NCBI GenBank assembly: GCA_963620595.1
Contig: CAVFAY010000011.1
Span: forward strand, 17,927 to 81,926
DNA from: Butyricicoccus_A sp963620595
Lineage (GTDB): Bacteria > Bacillota > Clostridia > Oscillospirales > Butyricicoccaceae
DNA length: 64,000 bases
Reading direction: 5' to 3'
Under the pieces are notes generated by a model. The model was given only the letters and a program-made list of their open reading frames with translations. It was not told the DNA's origin and did not search any database. Each line of letters opens with the position of its first letter. Positions within the stretch are counted from its first letter, which is position 1. Positions 34,203-41,462 of this stretch are shown piece by piece. Both the position numbers and the translations under genes were made by a program.

Positions 34203-35342
34203 ATGAAACATCTTCGGTTTGGCATGGTAGGCGGCGGCATTGGCTCGTTTATCGGCGATGTCCATCACCGCGGCGCACAGATGGACGATTTGGCAATCAT
34301 GACGGCGGGCTGTTTCTCCCGCCATGCAGAGAAAAATCAGGCAACAGGAGAACAGTGGCATATCCCGAGCGATAGATTGTATACCGATTACAAAGAGATG
34401 GTTGAAAAAGAGAGTGCCCGCGAGGACGGCATTGATTTTGTCGTCATTGCGACACCGAACAAGACACATTTTCCGATTGCCAAGGCATTTTTGGAGCACG
34501 GCATTCATGTGTCCTGTGACAAGCCGGTGGCGATGAACATCCAAGAGGCGAAAGAGCTGCAAAAACTGGCAGAGGAAAAGGGGCTGCATTTTGGCGTGTC
34601 TTATACCTATGTCAATTATCCGATGATTCATCAGATTCGAGATATGATCGAGATGGGAGAAATCGGCAAAATTTTGACGGTCGTTGCGGAGTATCCGCAG
34701 GACTGGGTTATGAACGGACTGGATCGCGGCGATGATGTGCGCCATGCATGGCGCTTTGACCGATCACAGGCGGGAGATTCCGCGTGCTGCGCGGATATTG
34801 GCACGCATCTGTCGTGCCTGATCGAGCGGGCAACCGGATTGGACATTGAACGGGTGCTGGCAAATCTGACCCCGATTCCGGCGGATATGCCGCTGGACAC
34901 CAATGCACAGGTGATGCTCAAGCTGACCGGCGGCGTGCCGGGACTGCTGTGGGCGTCGCAGGTAGCTATTGGTCACGAATGCGGTGTTTCTATTCGCGTA
35001 TTCGGTGACAAGGGTTCGCTGGAATGGTCGCATGAACAGCCGACACGCCTCAAAGTGACAAAGGCAAACGGGCCGGAGATTTACTACACCAATGGCCGCT
35101 CGTTCCTGACCAAGCGCGTCGAGAACCTGTCCCGCATTGCGGCAGGACACCCAGAGGGATTCTTTGAGGCATTTGGAAACTATTACCGTGGCTTTTGCCA
35201 TGATGTGCTGCGCTGCATGGGAGAAGATGTCCCGCAGCTGCCGCACCCGACCATTGCAGACGGCATCAAGAGCATGGCATTTGTGGATGCCTGCGTCAAG
35301 AGCAATGAAAACGGAAACATCTGGGTTTCTGTTTCTGAATAA
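34203..35342 (+). CDS. Gfo/Idh/MocA-family oxidoreductase
   Basis: 379-aa member of the same superfamily as the gene at 32046 but clearly a different branch. The nucleotide-binding motif is GMVGGGIGSFIGDVHH, the catalytic CDKPVAMN signature lies near 112, and CADIGTHLSCLIE holds the active-site His region. The ribosome binding site GGAGGAAAAG precedes the ATG at 34203. It lies 119 bases after the AraC gene, likely in one transcript. Substrate unknown. Confidence 0.87.
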   Translation: MKHLRFGMVGGGIGSFIGDVHHRGAQMDDLAIMTAGCFSRHAEKNQATGEQWHIPSDRLYTDYKEMVEKESAREDGIDFVVIATPNKTHFPIAKAFLEHGIHVSCDKPVAMNIQEAKELQKLAEEKGLHFGVSYTYVNYPMIHQIRDMIEMGEIGKILTVVAEYPQDWVMNGLDRGDDVRHAWRFDRSQAGDSACCADIGTHLSCLIERATGLDIERVLANLTPIPADMPLDTNAQVMLKLTGGVPGLLWASQVAIGHECGVSIRVFGDKGSLEWSHEQPTRLKVTKANGPEIYYTNGRSFLTKRVENLSRIAAGHPEGFFEAFGNYYRGFCHDVLRCMGEDVPQLPHPTIADGIKSMAFVDACVKSNENGNIWVSVSE

Positions 35343-35410
35343 AACGAAAAAAGTTTATCCCGAAAACGCAAAAATCGTGTTGCTTTTGCAAAATAACAGA
35401 AAAATATCCA

Positions 35411-35440
35411 TCAAATTTGGGTAAAATGCTGTAAAATGCG
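35411..35440 (+). repeat. Upstream copy of a duplicated promoter-like element
   Basis: TCAAATTT-x3-TAAAATGCTGTA-AAAT at 35411-35437 recurs, with few changes, 81 bases downstream at 35492-35519, where it forms the phosphoglucomutase promoter. The upstream copy has TAAAAT in place of TATAAT. Confidence 0.5.
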
Positions 35441-35490
35441 GGTATATGTTGTGTGCAACAAAAACATTTTGTAATTTTGGTAAATTATCC

Positions 35491-35519
35491 TTCAAATTTC
35501 CTGTAAAATGCTGTATAAT
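35491..35519 (+). promoter_or_regulatory. Phosphoglucomutase promoter
   Basis: TTCAAA (35491-35496), 17-bp spacer, TATAAT (35514-35519), 80 bases before the start codon. Confidence 0.65.
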
Positions 35520-35598
35520 TTTTCTAGAGATACCTTCTGCCCGAGCAGAAGAGAAATTCTATGAAAAAATTAAAATAGGAAATATGAGGTGTTTTGAA

Positions 35599-37326
35599 AT
35601 GGGCTATATGGAAGAATATCGCAAGTGGATGGAATCTCCGGCTCTGACTGCAGAGGAGCACGCCGAGCTGGCAGCTCTGGAGGGCAACGAAAAGGAAATC
35701 CAGGAGCGATTTTTCGCACCGCTGTCCTTTGGTACAGCGGGTCTGCGCGGCACAATGGGTATCGGTCTGTATAAGATGAACCGCTTTACCGTTGGCGCAG
35801 CGACACAGGGACTTGCCAATCTGATTAAGCAGTACGGCCCGCGTGCCATGCAGCGCGGTGTAGCGATCGCCTGCGACAGCCGTCTGCATTCTGACGAGTA
35901 TTCGCATCTGGCAGCCAGCATTCTGGCGGCAAACGGTATCAACGTCATTGAGTATGAATCTCTGCGTCCGGTTCCGGTGCTGTCGTTCGCTGTTCGTACA
36001 TACGGCACACTGGCAGGCGTTATGATTACCGCTTCCCACAACCCGAAGGAGTACAACGGCTACAAGGTTTACTGGGAGGACGGCGCACAGCTGCCGCCGA
36101 AGGAAGCTGACGTTGTGGCAAAGGAAATGGACGCGCTGGATATGTTCACAGACGTCAAGACCATGGATCATCAGGAAGCCATTGACAAGGGTCTGATTAA
36201 GATTATCGGCCCGGAATCCGACGAGATTTACCTGCGTCAGATTCAGAAGATGAGCATCAATCCGGACTGCATCGCACAGGTTGCCGATGATTTCAAGATC
36301 ATCTACACCCCGTTCCACGGTGCAGGCTACAAGCTGGTTCCGGAAATCCTCAAGCGCATCGGCTACAAGCACGTGATCTGCGTGCCGGAGCAGATGGTCA
36401 TTGACGGCAACTTCCCGACCGTTAAGTCTCCGAACCCGGAGAACAAGGAAGGATTTAACCTCGCTATCGAGATGGCAAAGCAGCAGGGTGTGGATCTGAT
36501 TATCGGCACCGACCCGGACTCTGACCGCTGCGGCACCGTGCTCAAGAGCAGCACCGGCGACTATGTCACCTTGAGCGGTAACCAGATGGGCGTGCTGCTG
36601 ATTGACTACATCATCACGGCGAAGAAGCTGACAAACACCATGCCGCCGCATCCGGCAGTGCTCAAGTCTGTCGTTTCGACGGAGATGGCACGCAAGGTTG
36701 CCAATGACAACGGCGTTGCTTGCTTTGATACGTTTACCGGCTTTAAGTTCCTCGCAGAGAAGATCAAGGAATTTGAGGCAACTGGTTCGCATCAGTACCT
36801 GTTCGCTTTTGAGGAGTCTTACGGCTACCTGTGCGGTGATCATGCCCGCGACAAGGACGCTGTCATTGCCTCCATGCTGATTGCAGAAATGGCTGCTTAC
36901 TACCGCACCAAGGGCATGACTCTGTACGATGCAATGCAGGATATGTACAAGCGCTACGGCTACTATGCAGAAGAGACCCTGTCCATCGTGATGCCGGGCG
37001 TATCCGGTCTGACTCGCATGGCAGAGCTGATGAAGGAGCTGCGTGAGACCCCGCTCAAGGAAGTTGGCGGAACCGCAGTCAAGGACGTTCGTGATTTGCA
37101 GTCGGGTATCCAGACTGAGCTGGCAACCGGCGCACAGACCGAAGTAGAGCTGAAGGGTCAGAACGTACTGTATTACGATCTGGAAGACGGCACGAGCTTC
37201 ATCATCCGTCCGTCCGGCACCGAGCCGAAGGTCAAGGTTTATATCATGGCAAACGGCAAGGAAAAGGCAGAAGTAGACGCAAAGATTGAAAAGTACGCTG
37301 CTGCTGCAAAGGAAATCGTCAAGTAA
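35599..37326 (+). CDS. Phosphoglucomutase / phosphomannomutase (long form)
   Basis: 575-aa alpha-D-phosphohexomutase interconverting glucose-1-P and glucose-6-P (or the mannose pair), linking glycolysis to the glycogen genes at the window start. The phosphoserine is Ser146 in TASHNPKEYNGYK, the metal loop is DPDSDRCG (from Asp305), the sugar loop is EESYGYLCG, and the phosphate-binding RPSGTEPK lies near the C-terminus. The ATG at 35599 has GAGGTG 8 bases upstream; the longer upstream reading runs through the promoter. Ends at a strong terminator. Confidence 0.93.
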   Translation: MGYMEEYRKWMESPALTAEEHAELAALEGNEKEIQERFFAPLSFGTAGLRGTMGIGLYKMNRFTVGAATQGLANLIKQYGPRAMQRGVAIACDSRLHSDEYSHLAASILAANGINVIEYESLRPVPVLSFAVRTYGTLAGVMITASHNPKEYNGYKVYWEDGAQLPPKEADVVAKEMDALDMFTDVKTMDHQEAIDKGLIKIIGPESDEIYLRQIQKMSINPDCIAQVADDFKIIYTPFHGAGYKLVPEILKRIGYKHVICVPEQMVIDGNFPTVKSPNPENKEGFNLAIEMAKQQGVDLIIGTDPDSDRCGTVLKSSTGDYVTLSGNQMGVLLIDYIITAKKLTNTMPPHPAVLKSVVSTEMARKVANDNGVACFDTFTGFKFLAEKIKEFEATGSHQYLFAFEESYGYLCGDHARDKDAVIASMLIAEMAAYYRTKGMTLYDAMQDMYKRYGYYAEETLSIVMPGVSGLTRMAELMKELRETPLKEVGGTAVKDVRDLQSGIQTELATGAQTEVELKGQNVLYYDLEDGTSFIIRPSGTEPKVKVYIMANGKEKAEVDAKIEKYAAAAKEIVK

Positions 37327-37344
37327 TTTCACTTAAAAACAACG

Positions 37345-37378
37345 AATCCCTCCGGAAAAACTCCGGAGGGATTTTTTT
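37345..37378 (+). terminator. Terminator after phosphoglucomutase
   Basis: 12-bp arms AATCCCTCCGGA / TCCGGAGGGATT with an A-rich loop and a T run. Confidence 0.88.
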
Positions 37379-37407
37379 GTCAGATTGACAAGATTCGTAT
37401 TAAATTT

Positions 37408-37603
37408 ACTCTCATACAGACTTTCTCGCGTGCTGCTCCTTCCGTCACGGCTTGCGCCGCGCCACCTTCCTCAGAGAGGAAGGCTTTTGTCTCGCATGAT
37501 GTAACTTGTCTCTCCCTTTGGGAGAGATGTCGCGCAGCGACAGAGAGGGCAGGCTCCCTCATTGAGGGAGCTGGATTGCCGCTTTGCGGCAAGACTGAGG
37601 GAG
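37408..37603. repeat. 196-bp interspersed repeat, copy 1
   Basis: A non-coding element built from at least four small perfect or near-perfect hairpins, e.g. TCTCTCCC/GGGAGAGA, GCTCCCTC/GAGGGAGC and TTGCCGC/GCGGCAA. It matches copy 2 (37750-37945) over the full 196 bp with 8 mismatches, about 96% identity. It has no transposase and looks like a MITE or REP-type element. Open frames inside it are repeat translations, not genes. Confidence 0.85.
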
Positions 37604-37659
37604 TAGCCGACTAGCCCTGACGAATCGGGGGAACTCTGATACGAACTTGCTCGAGTTCG

Positions 37660-37709
37660 CCCTCTCAGTCATTTGCTTTGCAAATGCCAGCTCTCCCAGA
37701 GGGAGAGCC
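37660..37709. repeat. Inverted partial relative of the 196-bp repeat
   Basis: CCCTCTCAGTCA ... CCAGCTCTCCC AGA GGGAGAGCC resembles the reverse complement of the last 55 bases of the 196-bp copies, with diverged loop sequence. It lies between the two direct copies. Confidence 0.6.
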
Positions 37710-37749
37710 GAGAAGCCGGAGCGGACCGCGCACCTAACGAACCAAATTG

Positions 37750-37945
37750 ACTCTCATACAGACTTGCTCGCGTGCTGCTCCTTCCGTCACGGCTTGCGCC
37801 GTGCCACCTTCCTCAGAGAGGAAGGCTTTTGTCGCGCACGATTTAACTCGTCTCTCCCTTTGGGAGAGATGTCGCGAAGCGACAGAGAGGGCAGGCTCCC
37901 TCGTTGAGGGAGCTGGATTGCCGCTTTGCGGCAAGACTGAGGGAG
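37750..37945. repeat. 196-bp interspersed repeat, copy 2
   Basis: Same orientation as copy 1, 342 bp further on, about 96% identical. It ends 8 bases before the stop codon of the small minus-strand gene at 37954, so it may supply that gene's 3' end. Confidence 0.85.
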
Positions 37946-37953
37946 TTTTGCGA

Positions 37954-38292
37954 TTAGATGAAATCAAACCAGAAGGTCAGCTGCACCGCGTTGTCAACAT
38001 CTGTGGGAGTATTCGCGCCGGTGTCTACAGACGCTTGTATCGTCATCTCGTCTGCGGCAGCTACCAGCTGATGCACGATTTGTTTCGCCGCGTCCTTGAA
38101 GCTCAAAACATTGCAGATAAAGGTAATCCAACCTGCGTGATCGTCGGTATCCATGAACAGGTTTGCGCCGATTTCCTGCGCGAGAGATTGACAGGACGCA
38201 GATAGCTGCGTGAACGACTGGAACTTTTCCGTGTTTTCGATGGCTGCGTTCGGCTTGTTGATGTCGGAATAATAGTATTTTTCTACTCGCAT
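37954..38292 (-). CDS. Small protein of unknown function
   Basis: 112-aa soluble protein that I do not recognise. It starts MRVEKYYYSDINKPNAAIEN and has a mixed alpha/beta look without signal peptide, TM segment or clear motif. A strong AGGAGGGATC ribosome binding site six bases before the ATG supports it as a real gene. It is divergent from a tiny XRE regulator and borders the repeat patch, so it may be part of a mobile accessory islet. Confidence 0.65.
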   Translation of the reverse strand: MRVEKYYYSDINKPNAAIENTEKFQSFTQLSASCQSLAQEIGANLFMDTDDHAGWITFICNVLSFKDAAKQIVHQLVAAADEMTIQASVDTGANTPTDVDNAVQLTFWFDFI

Positions 38293-38407
38293 GAAGATCC
38301 CTCCTGCCTTATCATTTGATACTAATATTATACTTATATTTTTCAGTATATTCAAGTATCTCTTTTCCTACGATAATAAAACATATATCGCAGGAGGAGG
38401 TGCCGGT

Positions 38408-38605
38408 TTGGTTGATTACAGTCCGTTATGGCAGACAATGGAACAAAAACAAATCACGACATATGCGTTGATTACAAAATACGGCATCAATACCCGAACG
38501 ATTTTTAATTTGAAGCACAACAAAGGCATTACGGTTTATACACTGGAAAAACTTTGCAAAGTGTTACAGTGCACGCCGAATGATGTTTTGCAATTTACGG
38601 AATAA
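38408..38605 (+). CDS. Tiny XRE/Cro-type HTH regulator
   Basis: 65-aa single-domain DNA-binding protein of the Cro/C1 (HTH_26-like) type. The helix-turn-helix covers about 13-60 (ALITKYGINTRTIFNLKHNK, then LEKLCKVLQCTPNDVL). The start is TTG at 38408 with AGGAGGAGG 7 bases upstream; the longer upstream frame is hydrophobic and unlikely. It is divergent from the orphan gene at 37954 and may control it. A terminator follows. Confidence 0.82.
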   Translation: MVDYSPLWQTMEQKQITTYALITKYGINTRTIFNLKHNKGITVYTLEKLCKVLQCTPNDVLQFTE

Positions 38606-38639
38606 GCACGTTTTCGAGAATTCGGAGCGTGCTTTTTAT
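38604..38639 (+). terminator. Terminator after the XRE gene
   Basis: Arms AAGCACG / CGTGCTT with a 17-base loop, followed by T3-A-T2. Confidence 0.6.
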
Positions 38640-38649
38640 TATCAACACA

Positions 38650-38679
38650 AAAACCTCCCGTTTTTACGCGGGAGGTTTT
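38650..38679 (-). terminator. Terminator after thiC
   Basis: Perfect 11-bp arms AAAACCTCCCG / CGGGAGGTTTT, T5 on the minus strand. It may also stop transcription from the XRE side. Confidence 0.85.
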
Positions 38680-38720
38680 CGCATATATAAGGTGTATGAG
38701 AAGAAAAAAGGTAGGTAGAC

Positions 38721-40034
38721 TTATTTTTCGTCGGAGGAAAGCAGGGAAACGTCCTTGCCTTCCAGAATGTAGTTGGTGGTACGCATTGCGCACATCTTGC
38801 CGCACATCGAGCAGGTGTGGCGATCCTTCGGCGGCTTGGATTCAAAGTATCTGCGTGCCTTCTCGCCGTCAATGGCGAGGTCGAACATCTCGTCCCAGTC
38901 CAGACGGCGGCGGGCATCGCTCATCCTGTTGTCGATGTCGCGGGCGTGCGGGATGCCCTTTGCCATGTCTGCGGCATGAGCTGCAATTTTGGAAGCGATG
39001 ATGCCTTCCTTTACGTCATCGACATCCGGCAGACGCAGATGCTCTGCTGGGGTGACGTAGCACAGGAAGTCTGCGCCATAGGTTGCTGCAATCGCGCCGC
39101 CGATCGCAGAGGTGATATGGTCATAGCCCGGGGCAATGTCCGTGACAATCGGGCCGAGCACATAGAACGGTGCGCCGTGACACAGACGCTTCTCGATTTC
39201 CATGTTTGCCTTGATTTCGTTGAGCACCATGTGACCTGGACCCTCGATCATAACCTGCACGTTCTTTTCCCAAGCGCGCTTGGTCAGGATGCCCAGTTCA
39301 ATGAGCTCGGTAATCTGGCTGGCATCGGTAGAATCGTGATTGGAGCCCGGACGCATCGCGTCGCCAAGGCTGATCGTGACATCGTATTCGTGCAGGATGT
39401 CACATAGCTCATCGAAATACTCATAGAATGGGTTTTCGTTTCCGGTCATTTCCATCCATGCGAACAGCAGGGAACCGCCGCGCGATACGATGTTGGTCAG
39501 GCGCTTGGTCTGCTTAAAGGTGTCAATGGTCTTGCGGTTGATGCCTGCGTGGATGGTCACGAAGTCTACGCCGGTCTTAGCATGTGCTTCGACGACGCGC
39601 AGAAAATCCTTTGCTTCGATGCTCTTCAGATCCTTTTCCAGATAGCCGACGGCGTCATACATCGGAACCGTGCCGATCATCGCCGGAGACATCTCGATCA
39701 GCTCCTGACGGAAAGTGTGTGTTTTGCCATAGTTGGACAGATCCATGATTGCCTCTGCGCCGTAATCAATGGACATGCGAACCTTCTTGAACTCTTCCTC
39801 ATAGTCATGACAGTCACCGGAAATACCGAGGTTGACGTTGATTTTGGTCTTGAGTCCTTCGCCGATGCCTTCCGGAGACAGGGATGTGTGGTTGCGGTTC
39901 GCTGGAATGACAATGGTGCCGCGGGCAATGCGGTCGCGCAGAACCTCTATATCCATGTTTTCCTTCTTTGCGACAACTTTCATCTGTGGGGTAATAATGC
40001 CCTGCTTTGCTGCTTCGATCTGTGTCTTGTACAT
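38721..40034 (-). CDS. thiC: Phosphomethylpyrimidine synthase ThiC
   Basis: Radical SAM enzyme that rearranges AIR to HMP-phosphate, the thiamine pyrimidine precursor. The 437-aa length fits the short form lacking the N-terminal extension of E. coli ThiC. The C-terminal cluster motif reads CSMCGKMC, that is C-x2-C-x3-C, one residue tighter than the E. coli C-x2-C-x4-C. Start at 40034 has AGGAGGATCAGC upstream. The gene is preceded by a TPP riboswitch and terminator, so it should be turned off by thiamine pyrophosphate. No other thi gene is adjacent. Confidence 0.95.
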   Translation of the reverse strand: MYKTQIEAAKQGIITPQMKVVAKKENMDIEVLRDRIARGTIVIPANRNHTSLSPEGIGEGLKTKINVNLGISGDCHDYEEEFKKVRMSIDYGAEAIMDLSNYGKTHTFRQELIEMSPAMIGTVPMYDAVGYLEKDLKSIEAKDFLRVVEAHAKTGVDFVTIHAGINRKTIDTFKQTKRLTNIVSRGGSLLFAWMEMTGNENPFYEYFDELCDILHEYDVTISLGDAMRPGSNHDSTDASQITELIELGILTKRAWEKNVQVMIEGPGHMVLNEIKANMEIEKRLCHGAPFYVLGPIVTDIAPGYDHITSAIGGAIAATYGADFLCYVTPAEHLRLPDVDDVKEGIIASKIAAHAADMAKGIPHARDIDNRMSDARRRLDWDEMFDLAIDGEKARRYFESKPPKDRHTCSMCGKMCAMRTTNYILEGKDVSLLSSDEK

Positions 40035-40078
40035 GCTGATCCTCCTAGAAAAAGAAAAGTGGGAACAACGTAGGAAAC

Positions 40079-40113
40079 AAAAAATGCACTGATTTCGCAG
40101 GAAATCAATGCAT
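40079..40113 (-). terminator. Riboswitch-controlled terminator before thiC
   Basis: On the minus strand ATGCATTGATTTC, a CTGC loop, GAAATCAGTGCAT (one mismatch), then T6. It lies between the TPP aptamer and the thiC ribosome binding site and is the likely off switch. Confidence 0.85.
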
Positions 40114-40136
40114 ATCTGGATTCAGTATCCGGAATA

Positions 40137-40238
40137 CCTTTACTTCCTACAACGGTGTTAACCGACAGGTTCAAAGGGTCAGGTTTTAACCTTCTCAACT
40201 TGGCGTCTGAAATAGACATCCATTAGTTCCCCTGTAAA
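40137..40238 (-). promoter_or_regulatory. TPP riboswitch (THI element) of thiC
   Basis: The minus strand carries the conserved blocks CAGGGG, GTTGAGA, ACCTGACCCTTTGAACCTG, GTTAACACC and GTAGGAAG in the canonical order. With the terminator just downstream this is a transcription-terminating TPP riboswitch. Confidence 0.92.
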
Positions 40239-40246
40239 TTGGTATC

Positions 40247-40275
40247 ATTGTATCAAAGAGTCTAAAAAAAGTCAA
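40247..40275 (-). promoter_or_regulatory. thiC promoter
   Basis: On the minus strand TTGACT (40275-40270), 17-bp spacer, TACAAT (40252-40247), immediately before the TPP aptamer. Confidence 0.75.
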
Positions 40276-40344
40276 TGGCAAAAAGAGGAAATCACCAATT
40301 AAAATAGGAAAAATGCAAGAATCTGTAAAAAATTCTGAAAAATA

Positions 40345-40495
40345 GACAAAAGAAAAACACATAACCCTCAGGCCGCACGATTGCACAGCCCCAGCCATGT
40401 GTTTTCATTTCAGAAAAGAGAAAAAGAGGAATCCGTGCAGAGAGCACGGAGAGTAGACACAGCACTGATTGCTCAGTGGCTTGTCTGTTGTTGAT
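40345..40495 (-). ncRNA. Candidate stand-alone structured ncRNA
   Basis: About 150 nt on the minus strand with its own promoter and terminator, ending before the thiC promoter. Three hairpins are visible. H1 (40456-40485) is a long stem with a GCAA loop. H2 (40433-40449) is CCGTGC / GCACGG. H3 (40353-40405) has outer arms AAAACACAT / ATGTGTTTT and an inner 8-bp stem with wobble pairs, followed by T5-C-T4. There is no open reading frame with a ribosome binding site. It does not fit 6S, SRP RNA, tmRNA or a riboswitch class I know. Confidence 0.5.
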
Positions 40496-40501
40496 GGTTG
40501 T

Positions 40502-40530
40502 ATTATAGCATTGCCCCATCTTTCTGAAAA
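40502..40530 (-). promoter_or_regulatory. Promoter of the candidate ncRNA
   Basis: On the minus strand TTTTCA (40530-40525), 17-bp spacer, TATAAT (40507-40502). The region 40531-40840 between this and the rpsO promoter is AT-rich and shows no gene that I can support. Confidence 0.5.
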
Positions 40531-40840
40531 GATACAAATTTCATGAAACAAAACGGAGACTTACGGCGGGCGGCTGTGCAAGTTTACAACGGATGCAGGA
40601 TGCGCTTTTGGGTCATGCAGAAATGATGGGAAAATATCGCTGTGCTCGACAGAAAATGCAGGATTTTATACAAATAGATTTCACGAAAATTCGCAACCCA
40701 AAAGTAAAAAAAGAATGGATATTTGCAGGCAAACTTGTATAATCTGTACGAATGTGATGCAGAAAGGAATGATTTGTGCAAGTTGTGCCGAAAAATTGCG
40801 ATATATACAAAATACAGGAAAAAAATCCGAAAATTTTTAC

Positions 40841-40869
40841 TTTACAAACGGCTTGCCGTATGATATGAT
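40841..40869 (+). promoter_or_regulatory. rpsO promoter
   Basis: TTTACA (40841-40846), 17-bp spacer, TATGAT (40864-40869). Confidence 0.75.
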
Positions 40870-40875
40870 GCAGTA

Positions 40876-41000
40876 GTTAGCGTATCCCCCTCACTGAGCA
40901 GTCTGGATACCGGACATGTTTGACCGTGTCCTTACACCTGAGCCGCTGCCCGGTGTGTGGAAAGCTATACAAACTATATTATATTATGAGGTGTCTAATT
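40876..41000 (+). promoter_or_regulatory. Structured rpsO leader, candidate S15 autoregulatory RNA
   Basis: Three stems follow the promoter: GTATCC/GGATAC (40882-40910), GGACA/TGTCC (40912-40931) and ACACC/GGTGT (40934-40956). The AUG follows 45 bases later. Ribosomal protein S15 binds its own mRNA leader in several bacteria; this leader is a candidate for that role by position and structure only. Confidence 0.5.
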
Positions 41001-41267
41001 ATGATCCGCAAAGAACAGAAGGCTGAAGTTATTGCTGCAAACCGTACCCACGAGACCGATACTGGTTCTCCGGAAGTACAGATTGCTATCCTGACCGAGC
41101 GCATTAAGCAGCTCACCGAGCATCTGAAGGAGCACAAGCACGACAACCATTCCCGTCGTGGTCTGCTGAAGATGGTTGGTCAGCGCCGCAACATGCTCGC
41201 TTACCTGAAGAAGAAGGACATCGAGCGTTACAGAGCAATCATCGCTAAGCTCGGCATCAGAAAGTAA
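41001..41267 (+). CDS. rpsO: 30S ribosomal protein S15
   Basis: 88-aa protein, the normal S15 length, with the signature region TGSPEVQIAILTERI and the basic HSRRGLLKMVGQRR segment that contacts 16S rRNA helix 22. It is an early-binding protein in 30S assembly. ATGAGGTG supplies the ribosome binding site. pnp follows 196 bases later, the classic rpsO-pnp order. The leader may mediate autoregulation. Confidence 0.97.
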   Translation: MIRKEQKAEVIAANRTHETDTGSPEVQIAILTERIKQLTEHLKEHKHDNHSRRGLLKMVGQRRNMLAYLKKKDIERYRAIIAKLGIRK

Positions 41268-41280
41268 GTACTTGTTCACG

Positions 41281-41318
41281 AGAGAGGAAGGCCGCACACG
41301 CTGTGGTCGTCCTCTCTG
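41281..41318 (+). terminator. Strong hairpin between rpsO and pnp
   Basis: Outer arms AGAGAGGA / TCCTCTCT and an inner stem GCCGCACA/TGTGGT. The following sequence (GCCCGTTTAT) is a poor T-tract, so it may be a leaky terminator or an RNase III cleavage site. The remaining spacer up to 41462 holds further small stems such as TTCAAG/CTTGAA and no separate gene. Confidence 0.45.
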
Positions 41319-41462
41319 CCCGTTTATGTAGGAATGGACTGGACGGCAACTCCTTGAGCAGTTGAAGGAAGTGTGGACGCTGGTGCCACATCTGCTTCAA
41401 GTGCTTGAAGGACTGTCGGACTTTCCGAAAAAACGAAGAATTTTTTAGAATAGGAGACAGTT

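Noticed and set aside
35524..37332. 602-codon minus-strand frame across phosphoglucomutase
   Set aside because: Antisense shadow of a highly conserved enzyme; no start signal and no known domain.
37380..37967. Short frames (70-86 codons) inside the 196-bp repeats
   Set aside because: They translate the repeat itself, recur in both copies and lack ribosome binding sites, so they are better treated as non-coding.
40345..40495. 6S RNA or SRP RNA
   Set aside because: The ends do not pair into one long rod with a central bubble, and the conserved SRP apical loop sequence is missing; the structure is three separate hairpins.
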